DNA of 35,068 nt from Saccoglossus kowalevskii (Eukaryota; Hemichordata; Enteropneusta; Harrimaniidae), in assembly GCF_000003605.2 (NCBI RefSeq), contig NW_003134344.1, forward strand, positions 253,446-288,513, given 5' to 3'. Position numbers and translations under genes: made by a program. Shown here piece after piece: positions 20,001-31,190 of the stretch; positions within the stretch are counted from its first letter, which is position 1; each line of letters opens with the position of its first letter. Below the pieces are notes generated by a model. The model did no database searches, was not told the DNA's origin, and was given only the letters and a program-made list of their open reading frames with translations.

Positions 20001-21043
20001 TCTCACTGAATCGATTGAGGTGCTACAAACATAACTTAAGGTAGAGATGCAGGTTCGTGGGCACTTGGGAGTGAATTTTTTTTTGCTTTTTATTATCCAA
20101 AATGTCTTGGTTATAGACTGTTGAAATTTTGTAGAATTGTGAATAGTGGAACATACTAAAAAAACCGATTTTAACATATAGATAACTGGTGCAAAATTAT
20201 CTCTTTTGAATGCTTAGATTTACCAAGGCTGTACATAAATAATAAAAAAAACATGGTGAACAAAAAGAAACGGCGGGATCTCCATATTATGCACTGTATT
20301 TAACTTTTTACAAAACGATAATACATTTAAATTTGAAACTGTTACAGCCATTTTAATTATGAGCATTAGCAAACTTCTTACTGAATGAATTGTTATGCAA
20401 ATTAGCAATTATCTCAGCTTTTTTAGTGCACATTCCAGAACTTTTAAAAAAATAGCTAGTAGACGCTTTGACCTTTTGTTTTGAAATTTTCACAAATGAT
20501 TTACAATGTGTTTATCTTCAAAACGCCGTCGGGGCATTGTTTTTAGTTGAATAGTGTTACAGCAATCGTACAGACAACTAGCCTGGGAGTTAATTAATGC
20601 ATAAACTTGAAGTAGTGAAATTTGAGCTGCTGCCCTACAAAATTGACAACTGGTAGCCAGTTTTCAAGACGGTGTTTTCTTCATAGTAAACATATGTACA
20701 CATAAATCAATTTTGACAGGAAACTGAAGCATGGTTTAGAAGCAATTTTTTTTAAATCACTTTTGACCAAAAAAACAGATTTTTGTGCATATTTCAAACT
20801 ACAGTGTCCATAAAAATAAAATACTAACAAAACTATAAAATTCATACAATAAGCTTTCCGAAAATATATAGTTTTATGGACAAGGGAGGTCATCTTGGTT
20901 TCCTAATTAACTAATTAAAATACCTGTCAGGTAAACTGCATCTCTACCTTAATGGCAAAAATAGGTGCATATTGGGGCAAGCCAGGAAAAGGAACGGAAC
21001 ACGCTTATTATACATTCTTTGTTTGCGTCGTCTTCCATCCAAA
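20001..21043. other. Tract present in unit 1 and absent from unit 2
   Basis: In unit 2 the sequence passes from ...GTAGTGCATG (ending about 28674) directly into the homologue of 21044. In unit 1 this place holds 35 bp, the complete TTAA element, and a further 91 bp. Unit 2 may have lost the whole tract, or unit 1 may have gained a larger segment. It is therefore not a clean empty site for the element alone. Confidence 0.6.
20036..20952. mobile_element. Complete TTAA-flanked DNA element (copy 2), 917 bp with flanks
   Basis: The left end is TTAAGGTAGAGATGCAG (20036-20052) and the right end its perfect reverse complement (20936-20952). Read as a TTAA target duplication plus 13-bp inverted termini GGTAGAGATGCAG, this fits piggyBac-type target preference, although the terminal bases are not the classic CCC start. 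Because the outer bases are symmetric, a TA target (Tc1/mariner-like) with a longer terminus is also possible. The longest internal frame is a 70-codon minus-strand one without transposase features, so the element is non-autonomous. The right half is shared with the partial copy at 1-482. Confidence 0.7.
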
Positions 21044-21480
21044 CAATTTTAACATTATTATATGTGTATCTAGCCACAGCACCCAGTTTGGCAAAAGACT
21101 TTGACCCCAAAAATATTGTACTCTAATATAGACGATATCGATCTCTAAGTGTATTGTTAATATTCTAGTTTAGAATGTGAATAATTGACGCCAGGATTAC
21201 TGATACTATTGAGAATGCAAACTCGTCGAGATATTTTGCCTCAACCTTTTAGAAGTAATGTATGTGATGTTCATGTGTGACCATTTAATTTAACTCTTGC
21301 ATCTTATCTGACAGTACTGAAGTGGTGATGGGTACATAATTAAAATACCCTACCAATATGTTAGTTAAACATCGATATAATAGGGTTCTTTTGTCTCGTA
21401 TAATTTCACAGACATAATCAACGTTTTAGCGAGTAACACTTTCAAAAAAATACTAGTATTAGTAATGATTATTGCTTCGT
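21044..21480 (+). repeat. Module h, unit 1
   Basis: Matches 28673-29235, where unit 2 carries about 175 extra bases. Shared strings include GTATATCTAGCCAC-type sequence, GACGCCAGGATT and AAACATCGATA. No gene is apparent. Confidence 0.75.
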
Positions 21481-22048
21481 GTGAGCTTTAAGGATATTAA
21501 ATTAGGTGCCTTACTGTAGCAATCATGGTTGTAATGTGCTATTAGTCAGATACAGTAAATCATACGACTGTATATGCACATTATAAAAACTGGAAAATAG
21601 TAGAACACGTATGGTAAGCGTTTACAAATCTGTTGCTTAACGGCTTATATTACTTGTATTATGTTTCTCACAACAACAGGAAAAACAAATAGACTATATT
21701 GTTGTGTATTTATATAGTAAAAGGTTATTAAATTGTTTGAAACCTAAAACAGACAATAACATTTGGGGACACAATCCATTAGTTGGACTGTCTATAGAAA
21801 AAAAATGATTCTAATAATTTAGATACAGACTTATTTAATTAATATTATATGTTTTCGAAATCCACTTTTCAATAATCAGATAACCACAAAATTCACTAGC
21901 AAATAAATATCTTACCTAACAGAAGAAGACTCGTGGATAAATATGATTGCCACCGCTTGCCTATTTTCAATAGTGTAACGAAATACGGTACAGAAGAAAT
22001 AAAGTTTGTATTTCATAATTGTTTTCATTATACATATTTTCAGAAGGT
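21481..22048 (+). repeat. Module i, unit 1
   Basis: Matches 29236-29796, with shared strings CACAACAACAGGAA, AACAAATAGACTAT and CATAATTGTTTTCATTA. It is very AT-rich with many small indels and no coding signal. Confidence 0.7.
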
Positions 22049-22821
22049 TGTCCGACACTTCATGATTTTGGTGTTATCTGGCACTGCAGAATATAGTAAA
22101 ATAGTAAATAACGATGACGTCAGGGGTTGAGTATGCAAAATTGTTATACTGTGGTTGAGAATATTCTTGTGAAATGAACAAATATAACAAAAGCACATAA
22201 TCATCACATAGCACACGGCCTTACTTGTACAAAATGACGCAAACTATTAACTTGCATAGTTATATCAAAAATAGTTCCACATTCATCACTCTGCTATTCA
22301 CCTTTGTGCGGCCGCACGAATAAGATATGGCCTGTAACTGTATAAAATACTGACGGTAATATGTATCATGACATACGAATCACGCGTCGCAGTTTGTATG
22401 ATTTGGCGTTATATCAACAATTATGGTTCCACTTTCATCACTATGTCATTTTAACTTATTCAGAAAGAGCAATTGGATGGGAAATACATGAAACATTGTT
22501 GGTAGTAAATCATGCCTGCTGATGTGACATATGAATGTGATTGAGTTTTTGGCATTGAAGTTTTAAGTAAAGCAATGTATCTATAATGTGTTTTAGATGG
22601 TGTTCTGTTTCTGAATGTGTGTGTATCTAATAATAGTAAAAGGTGTTAGCATATAGTCACAGTTTTAATGGTCTAGTGCTTTGGTAATTATTATAGCCAA
22701 TTCATTGTAGGCTGTTCTCTCAAACACAGAGTGACACATGTACCATATATCAAAACGTGTCAGAGCATATAGTTTAAGAATATTATCATCAGTCAAAACA
22801 AGAATATATGATTTATATAGT
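22049..22821 (+). repeat. Modules a and b plus the b-c linker, unit 2
   Basis: Module a is 22049-22357 with TGACGTCA at 22115-22122. Module b is 22353-22608 with the single ACGGT empty site at 22353-22357. The linker 22609-22821 matches 30276-30480 (for example CATCAGTCAAAACAAGA), while unit 1 has an unrelated 1.6 kb there. Confidence 0.75.
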
Positions 22822-23570
22822 TTAACAACAGCCCTTTTAAATCACAAAATATGATAGGTATACTACGTTTTATATGTGGTTTTGAAGATTCGAATATTGC
22901 TGATGTTGAGAACGAAAACCACTATAGGTACAACCTATTTTATCATTTGATACTTAGAAACGATGTCTAGACATGATTGTGTGTTTTAGTGAATTTTAGT
23001 GAAAACTAAATATTGTTCGCGAGCTTTCAAACGCCACAGTCACGTGGTGAATGACTTCAATTAACATGTTAAACATAGGGTGAACGTTTAACTGATGAAC
23101 ATACATATAAGCTGCACACGTACCAATTGCACTACTTGCAGAAACTATATGTACAAGTTTTATCTAGTATGATGTTATGTGAGATTGTTATCAAGCTGGC
23201 ATGCGACAATAATGATTGCACAATCTGATCACTTCCGGGACTACGATACCAGACTGACTGATGAGGATGTCACTCTAGATATGACGGTTGATGTACAGTG
23301 CAATGACCCGTACCAATAGGCAATGTTAGACTATTCAATATTATCATTCTACATCAGTCACTGAAGAAGTGTTATAAAATATATCATTCTAAAAAACTGT
23401 TTTTCTTCAAATGATGAGTAGTTTGATTATTTATATTTAAGAGTAGTAAAACTCATCAATGCTGAATAATTATTGAATAACCAAGTAAAACCTAACTTTG
23501 TTGTTGTTTAATGCTACAACCCTCAATGATAATCTCCTTTAACGTTCTGATCACATGTGTCATAAAATAG
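22822..23570 (+). repeat. Module c, unit 2
   Basis: Matches 16607-17280 and 30481-31190. It includes about 50 bp near 23500-23550 (AACCCTCAATGATAATCTCC) shared with unit 3 but missing from unit 1. Confidence 0.75.
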
Positions 23571-25035
23571 TATCCAAATTAATATTAATGATTTAAGTAC
23601 GAATCATAACCTTCTGGGCTTTCTATTGTAATATCTGACAAATTAACTGTTTACGTCATGCACCTTTGGCGACTGTAATAAGGAGTGTTTACATAATCTA
23701 TTTACTTAAAATAAATAAGTCTTTATAATGGAAACTAATATAGACCGTATCGGGCAATGTTTATTAGTTTAATATGAACGAATAAGTTTATTTTCTTATT
23801 TCCTATTGCGAAATTAAGAGTATTCCTTTTTATATATGTGAACACAAAAAAAATAACAAATTTAATATGGTAATGATGCCAAACTTTCTTGGTGCAGTTT
23901 TTATCCATACATGTCAATTCGTATTCCTCTTACTTTATTTCAAAAGATAATTTCCATGTACCATCACACCATGGACACTATCTAAGAAATTTGTCGAAAT
24001 GGTCGTTTATTTTTCGGTGCCACGACATTTAAAACCATATTTACAACTCCGATGATGTAGATATTTTTAGTAGTTAACAATTGTTAATAAGTGTGTTTTA
24101 AACTCTCAGCATTAACGCTCAGGTATTGTTTAATGTTTATAGTATTGTATTTAATATTCATATTTGTGTACACAATGCATGTTTGTGAGTGTCGTATTAA
24201 GGATCTTGTATGAGTCTTTTGAATAAAAATACGTATCATTCAATTGTACGCCATAGTAGTGATAATTAATCCAAAGGGGGATATTTACACTCGAGAAACC
24301 CAGAAGTGTAATAATGGCTGTTTTGTTTGCCCCTCAAATGATCTAGTATTTGCCAAAACCCTTTTGAATACATTTTGGTTAAATAGTGTCCAATTTGTAA
24401 TTGCGATACACGTCTGCAGGGTTAGCTACTGACTGAATCAAAGATTGTTAATTAGTTTTATTCCCGGTATTCAGTGAAAAATCATAGTATGCCATCCAGG
24501 ATAACACTATAGGAGAAGTATGACTTTTCTATTATTCCTATTTATCTCACATGGATTGAAATTTCCGAATACAGCTCTTGCTTTGACAAAATAAGGAGGT
24601 GCATACGGTTTAGAGGTCAATAGTCCCACACAGTTAATCGAACATCATGTAGGCATCAAATAGGGTTTTGCTATATCGTATCTTTCATCTTTTCATGAGC
24701 AAGCTGATGTAAGCTATAGTTTCTTACTCTCGAATTGTAAAATTTCAATAACTCTGTATCAGGACCATAACAATAATCTATGGCTGGCTATCTATCTATC
24801 AAGCCCATAAAAGAAATGTCGCTCACTGATCAGAGCTAGCTTTAGAGCTGCTGTGCGAACGTTGCCTATATCTTAATAAATAACGCCGGTATTTTATTTT
24901 CGGGTCTGAATCACTGCGCACGCGCACCCGCACATAAGGTAAACAAATGCGATTGACGAGTAAAGAGTGTCTGTATTAAAATAGTTACATTTTGTTATAA
25001 ACATGTACCATTCAAAAGAACACACTTACACTGTT
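23571..25035 (+). repeat. Module d and following spacer, unit 2
   Basis: Module d (23620-24540) matches 32335-32886 in unit 3, with shared strings such as ACTTTCTTGG(T/C)GCAGTTTTT and TTTGCCAAAACCC. It is missing from unit 1. About 200 bases at 23966-24178 and the spacer 24541-25035 have no counterpart in unit 3. The spacer holds an NRF-1-type site. No gene is supported. Confidence 0.65.
24915..24926. promoter_or_regulatory. NRF-1-type palindromic site
   Basis: TGCGCACGCGCA matches the nuclear respiratory factor 1 consensus YGCGCAYGCGCR exactly and is unusual in such AT-rich surroundings. No transcript start is evident nearby. Confidence 0.35.
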
Positions 25036-25560
25036 CAATAGTTTCTCCTTTACAAAATCCTTGATTACAAATCCTCTACATCAAAAATTTCTCAGCACTG
25101 TTATATGATATCGTTATACTTGTGCCCTGACACTTTGATTGGCAGTCTCATGACTTCCTCGCCTTGACTTTTACACTTGTTAGGGTTGAGATAAGAGTGA
25201 AAGTCTATTCTCAAATCCTCTTCACATAACAGGTCTTTTAATAACTTTAGGCGGTTTTGTGATACCATCGCCAATGGCTTACAAAATTTAGTTTTAAAAA
25301 TGAGTTGTGATAAGATACACTTTCATCAATTGTATCAAACGTTGGTGAAATGACAGTCATTGTAGATGAACATATGCCGAAACACTACATTTCTACACAT
25401 CGACGGCAATTTGCTAGGAGTGCCTCGTCAAATTCTTTGAAGCTCGGTGTGAGATATTGGTGCGGACATGTTAGCTTTTGTACATAGATGTTCCAAAGGT
25501 AAGATAACATATAAAATGAAATATAATGAAAGAACGACTATTGATATTTTACTCCAGTAA
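25036..25560 (+). repeat. Module e, unit 2
   Basis: Matches 17281-17800. It lacks the promoter-like cassette that the unit 3 copies carry between the CAGCAC and ACTGTG strings, so with unit 1 it represents the ancestral state. The minus-strand frame of unit 1 is shifted and stopped here. Confidence 0.75.
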
Positions 25561-25564
25561 AGCT

Positions 25565-26887
25565 CCAACTACATACAAATTCTTACATTATTAAACCGTG
25601 AAACATAATATATGTCGTGAATACATCACTGATTTGATTTGACAAATGGCTGATTGATTTTATCTTTACCCATTTTACTGACAATTTTGACTGTTTTTTT
25701 TTTCAAATACCCTTCAATTGATTGATTTGTTTCAATAAAATTTCAATGGCTTGAATTTTATGTTATATTTAAATTGACTGTGTCGACTTGGCCCTCCAAG
25801 ACCACTTTCTGAAAAATTGTTGCAGAGGCAATACATAATTTTAGATCAATGTAATTTAACTTTTGGTTAAGCAATATTTTCTTTACATCTTTTCCTTTTT
25901 CTTCTTCATTTTGTCTCTCAAATTCAATACCGAAAGGACTACGTCACTGACATACACGTGTTATGTGTGTCGTTTAAACGTAATTATGTATGTACATGCA
26001 TCGTTTCCAGAATAGTTAATTCACTGCACAAACTGTTAAAAATATATTTCAATTATTGGCGTTTTATTTATGGCAACTAAGAGTAACCAAGTTTTAGTTT
26101 TGCAGCCTATTTATATTCAATATCGTATCAGATGGCAAGACAGTCCAGTAACCATGCATTACTGTAATAAGTACATTCTTGAGCATAACAACGTGGAGTA
26201 ATTCATAAATGCGAACTACAATTTCTTAGGCGTCATCCAAAAGAAATATACTACAACGTTGGGCAAAGGAACTATTGATGGTCATCGACATCAAACGTAT
26301 GAAGTAAAACTAATACATGACAAATTGATACCTTCAAATATGATTTATCGATCTATTGGTCACATAATTAAATTGTATATGAATTGATAAAATGTCTACT
26401 GGTATGTGAAACCGCAAAATACAAAATACGTTATAAATATGAAACAATATATCACCTGCTCAGTCTGAATTCCATAGAGGTCAATATAATATTCACTAGA
26501 AACTGTAGTATGACAGATTTGTTTTACTGTGTTTGTGAAGTACTGACTAAACATGCAAATACAATATTTACATTTACGGAGAATGGAGTTTAATGTCACA
26601 ATTCGATATCGTGAATACAAAATCTAGTGTCTATATTGATTTATATATTCTTATAATATATAATAAGATATGTCCACACTAAAATCAGATTGACAGCTTG
26701 ACGTCAATTCCAATTGTTGTTTTTATTATCACATTTAGTAAGTCAACTTTAGTATGGTAATATAAAATCATGTATCTGTCTCGACATGAAAGTACTTCAT
26801 CAGTGACAAATAGGGCACCTAGTTGATGTACACTAGTAGTAACGAAACGAACCCTATGTGTTGCCATTGTACGTTTCAATGGATTAG
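25565..26887 (+). repeat. Module f, unit 2, with an 850-bp internal insertion
   Basis: Bases 25565-25640 and 26490-26569 match unit 1. The 25641-26489 tract between them is absent from unit 1, with no terminal repeats found. Bases 26570-26887 correspond to the N gap. A third TGACGTCA palindrome lies at 26699-26706. Confidence 0.65.
26509..26569 (+). other. 61-bp near-identical block with octamer, unit 2
   Basis: Counterpart of 17953-18013, differing by one base (A to G, changing Ile to Val in the short frame). The octamer ATGCAAAT is at 26553-26560. Here the frame starting at 26510 continues to a stop at about 26593, giving 27 codons. Confidence 0.6.
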
Positions 26888-28387
26888 AAAATGCGAAATC
26901 CTCAAATACATAACGCATACTGGTGAATGCATGAAGCTATCGATATATAACGATAACAATCGGAATCATCCTATAATAGTTCTGATCTGTTTGATCACTT
27001 ACCCGGTCGTCTCTGCACGTGCATTACACTGAATCACATACAACCGATCAGTTTAAACCAAATATGACTTCTGTCATCGCAATATAACGTGTAAATTAAA
27101 TCGGTTTCGCTATGAGTTAGTTAGGTGAGTATAATTGGCGATATAACAGGACAACTGGCTAATCTCAAACTTCATACTGGGCTTGTGTTCTGAGTGTACA
27201 ACGTAACTCAAAGTAACCCCTTTTAAAAATCTACCATCGAAATTTGTTGATTAATGTCTTTTGCGAACTGTTGTAGGACCCATACGGTCTTTGTCTGTTT
27301 TCATGAATGTCCGTTAGTCCGTAAAAAAGATGCAATAATACCAATCTTTATGGCATTACTCAGTGTATGATAGTGAAGTAGAGAGCCACAGTATACCTTC
27401 GAATGCCACATGCACAATGAGAGTAACACTGTTAAGATTAAACCACGGTGGTCGAATTTATAAAGTTTATTATCTGATTGAATCAATAAATGTGACAGAG
27501 GAGACGATATTTGGTAATCAAAGTTTAGAGTATCAAACCAACAATTCAGGGAAAAAAATTAAATATCAAGGTCACATCAAGTATTTATGTGTATTCTTAC
27601 TTGTAGTATCACCACTTACTAAATATAGCCAGCGCAATCGAAAGTGGCACACTTTTTTGCGATTCACAAGATGAAGCTACAGTTGAAACCAAAGTTCAAG
27701 GTCACAGCATGAGTATATGTATTTTGTAAACTAGCCATGGCCATACAAATTAGTAGTATTCACTCACGAGTGACTCAAAACACGTGGCATCCCTATCTGA
27801 ACGATAGGGTAAAGTATTCGTAGCTGTATGTTCATCTACAAGAAGAAATAGCTATTAACCTCAAACTTGGTACACAGATTCCTTATAGGGACAGATAGTT
27901 AAATGTCACAGTCACATTGTTTCAAAAACATGGCACATTTTAATGCCAATATTTACAAGTCATAGGTAAAATTAGTATTAGAGTATTAGGCCTAAACTGT
28001 GGCTATTGGCTAGGGGAGATTGATAGGGGAAAATCTAGCATGATGTGGCATCTCCTTCTAGATGTAGATGCTATCTAGCGATATGCCGTGACCACTTTTG
28101 GATTAACTGGTGACAAAACCATTTTATACATGCATTGACATTTGCACACTTTTTTCTAGCAACGCTTGACATTTTAAAAGTATATTCCTTTTGTTTCCAC
28201 TGCATTCAAACAATAAAACAACTGATTCATGCAGGATATATTAAATATATATATAACGGTATAAGCAATCGAACACGTTTGTCCGCCATATCCCATACTT
28301 TATTTTAAATGACTTATGTCATCTGTTTTAATTCAAATAAATAGATCAAACAGTATGCCGACACAAAGCAGAACGCACACCACTTGC

Positions 28388-28598
28388 ATATAAAGACACA
28401 TCTGCTGATTAACATGGCGCAGACATGTACGAAATTCAATCTATATATTGTTATTATAGTCAGGTAATATCGACTGTTGCATAATGGTCACTGCTCAAAC
28501 TAAATTACCATGAAATCGATTAGGAACCTAGAAAGACAGACTGCATCCTCTTATTGCCCGCAAATGAAGCATACATAATTTCACTGCATTACAATAAA
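28388..28598 (+). other. Candidate mini-gene in the conserved block, unit 2
   Basis: The same layout as 19714-19924: a proper TATA-like ATATAAAG (28388-28395), an ATG at 28414 opening MAQTCTKFNL with a 50-nt exon ending at CAG|GTAATA (28414-28463), the second ATG at 28510, its stop at 28576-28578, and AATAAA at 28593-28598. The TATA-like box is only about 25 bp from the first ATG, so a start directed by it would fall at or after that codon and favour the second ATG. Confidence 0.25.
28510..28578 (+). CDS. Conserved 22-codon micro-ORF, unit 2
   Basis: Same length, start and stop as 19836-19904. It differs by Arg to Cys in the middle and Lys to Met near the end, plus two synonymous changes. 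Start context is ACCATGA. No homology is recognised. Confidence 0.2.
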   Translation: MKSIRNLERQTASSYCPQMKHT

Positions 28599-28672
28599 TA
28601 GCTAATTAATAATATTAATGTCGGACTCACACATTCCATACCCTAAGATGCGTTTTTGGATGTTGTAGTGCA

Positions 28673-29796
28673 TGCCAATGTTTTAAAACTGTTAAATGTA
28701 TATCTAGCCACAACACCCACTTTGGCAAAAAACTTCGACCCACAACACAATGTACTCTTATAGAGACGATATCTATCAGTGAATGTATTGTAACTATTCT
28801 AGTTTTGAATGTGAATAACTGACGCCAGGATTCCTCTCACTATTAACAATGCAAAACTAGTCGAAGTATTTAATAATTTTCCGAAGTAATGTATGTGATG
28901 ACCATGTGAGACCATTTGATTGAATTTTTGCAGTTTCGCTGACAATACTATAGTGATGATAGGTACATCATTAAAATATCCTACCGACATATAAACATCG
29001 ATACAACAGGGTTATGTTGTCTCACACAATTTCACAGACACTGTCACAGTGTAAGGCATGCTTATTGCTATAGAGAGGGACACTCACAGATCTTACAATG
29101 GACTGGGATTCTGAAATACACATACACAAAAATATCAAATTGAAGCTCATGGCTTTAATATCTCTCAAAATAATTACAAGGAACAAAGCACAGAAATAAA
29201 TAAATAATAGTATTGGATATGAGTATTGAATCGTGTGATCAGCTTTAGGGAGATTAAATTGGGTACTTTAGTGTAGCAATTATGGTAGTAATGTCCTCTT
29301 AGTAAGATACTAAGAATAGTGAATAGTATGAATATATATGATTAGATATGAAAACTGGAATGTAGCAGAACATGTATGGAAAATGTTTACAATTATGTAT
29401 GTTAACGGTTTATATTAGATTTCACAACAACAGGAAGAACAAATAGACTATCTGCATATAAGTGAACATTTTGAAAAATAAAAAAAAATAATAGAATGCA
29501 GCGACACAAATAATTATTTTGGCTGTCAATATCACATATGATTGTAATATGAATAACGTATATAAGACTTGTTTTAGCAATATAACATGTCAAATCAACA
29601 CTGGTAATTCCGTGTTAATTGTAACATAATTGCAATGACATTAGTTGTTGTCCAAATTCACCAGTTAATACATATATTATCTAGCGGAACAAAACATGTG
29701 AAAACATATGATTAAAACCGCTTGCCTGGTGTATAGCTTTGTTTGCTTTCTCAATATTAGCATCTCATAATTGTTTTCATTACACATATTTTAAAA
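28673..29796 (+). repeat. Modules h and i, unit 2
   Basis: These match 21044-22048. About 175 bases at 29035-29210, which start with the near-palindrome CACTGTCACAGTG and end in an AATA-repeat tail, are missing from unit 1. They could be a short tailed retroelement, but I found no internal Pol III promoter or flanking duplication to prove it. Confidence 0.65.
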
Positions 29797-30480
29797 AGGT
29801 TGTCCAAGGCTTCATGCGTTTTGTGTTATCTGGCACTGCAGAATATGGTAAAGATAGTAAATAATAGCGACATATTGTGTTGAATATGCAGAATCTCCTT
29901 GCCAAATCTAACAAAAGCACAGAATCGAATCATTACATAACATTCGGTCTCACTATTACAAAATGACGCTCACTATATTTTTGTATTCTGCGTTATATAA
30001 AAAATAGTTACACATTCATCACTCTGCTATTCACCTTTGTGGGAAAGTACGAATAAGATATGGATGGGAACAATATAAATCACTGACGGTGATATGCAAC
30101 ATTAGCATACGAATCACGAATTATAGTTCCACATTAATCACGGTCTCTTTAACTTCTCCAGAAAGTGTAAATGTATGGATGAAAAATGTATAAAACACTG
30201 CTTGCTGGTAATCAATCATGCCTGCTGACGTGTTTTAGATGATATGCTGCTTCTGCATGAGTGTGTATGTATCTATAACAAAACTACAAAATTAATAACA
30301 GTGTTAGCATTGAGCCACGGTTTCAACGTTTGAGTGCCTTGGAAACGAAAATAGTCAATTCTTTGTCAGCTGTTCTATCCAACACTAAGTAACACATTTG
30401 CAGTATATTGAAACGTATCAGAGCATAGAGCTTAATAATATTATCATCAGTCAAAACAAGAGTAAATAGTTTATATACTA

Positions 30481-31190
30481 AGTTTAACAAACCCCAGTTA
30501 AAGCACAGAATATAATAGGTATACTAAGTTTTACATGTGGTTTTAATTATTCGAATGTTGCTGACGTTGTGGACAAAAATCGTTTTTGAAACACCCTGTC
30601 TTATCATTTTGGTGTATTGAAAAATAAGTATTGTTTGCGAGTTTTCGAACGCCACAGTCATGCGGTGAATAACTTCAAATAACAGTTTATGGGGTGAACG
30701 GAGAACAGATAAACGTACATATAAGCTTCACACACAACAATTGCACTATGTGTAGAAACTATATGTACACGTTTTATTCAGTATTATGTTATGTAAGATT
30801 GCTATCAAGCTGGTATGCGACAATAATGATTGTACAATCTGATCATTTTCGGGACAACCATAGCAGACTGACTGATGAGAATGTCACTATAGATATGATG
30901 GTAGATGTACAGTGCAATTACCTGTATTCATATGTAATGTTAGGCTATTCAAAATCATACAGCAGTCACTGAAGATGTGTTATAAAAAATACCATTCCAA
31001 AAAAAGTATTTTTTTTGGCAAATTGATGAATAATTTGTTACTACTCTTAAATATGAATAAACGATCTTCTATCACTAATGCTTCTATCACCAATCATTAT
31101 TAGATAACCCAAACTATTTGTGTTTTAATGCTTCTGGAAACCCACAATGATAATCTTTTTTAACATTCTGATCGCATGTGTCACATAATA
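30481..31190 (+). repeat. Module c, unit 3
   Basis: Third copy of module c, with the GATGTACAGTGCAAT and GTTAGGCTATTCAA strings. The copy ends near CGCATGTGTCACATAATATT, where the unit-3-specific tract begins. Confidence 0.75.

Larger units (their letters stand above)
13620..22048 (+). repeat. Tandem unit 1 (8.4 kb)
   Basis: First of at least two and a half direct copies of a large unit. Its modules occur in the order a, b, c, e, f, g, h, i and align to unit 2 in the same order, at offsets between about 6.2 and 8.7 kb that shift with indels. Relative to unit 2 it gained an LTR-element remnant (13911-14742), a 1.6-kb tract (14966-16606) and the TTAA element with flanks (20001-21043). It lacks module d. 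The left boundary, near GCTTCATGATTTT, is set where similarity to 22055 and 29811 begins. Confidence 0.8.
26888..28672 (+). repeat. Module g, unit 2
   Basis: Matches 18324-20000. It contains TCAAGGTCA sites at 27566-27574 and 27696-27704. A 103-codon plus-strand frame (27363-27674) is open here but not in unit 1, so it is not called as a gene. The right-hand 380 bp hold the conserved mini-gene-like arrangement. Confidence 0.75.
22049..29796 (+). repeat. Tandem unit 2 (7.7 kb)
   Basis: The only unit that is complete in the window, without Ns and with every module a to i. It supplies the empty site for the LTR insertion of unit 1 and the probable content of the N gap. Relative to unit 1 it has extra sequence at 23571-25035 (module d and spacer) and 25641-26489. 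Confidence 0.8.

Noticed and set aside
20001-21043. Unit 2 as an exact empty site for the TTAA element
   Set aside because: Unit 2 also lacks 35 bp to the left and 91 bp to the right of the element, so the difference is not a clean insertion of the element alone.
27363-27674. 103-codon plus-strand frame, the longest on that strand outside the gap
   Set aside because: The homologous sequence in unit 1 (about 18790-19100) has frame-changing indels and stops, and no domain is recognisable, so it is probably a chance frame in module g.
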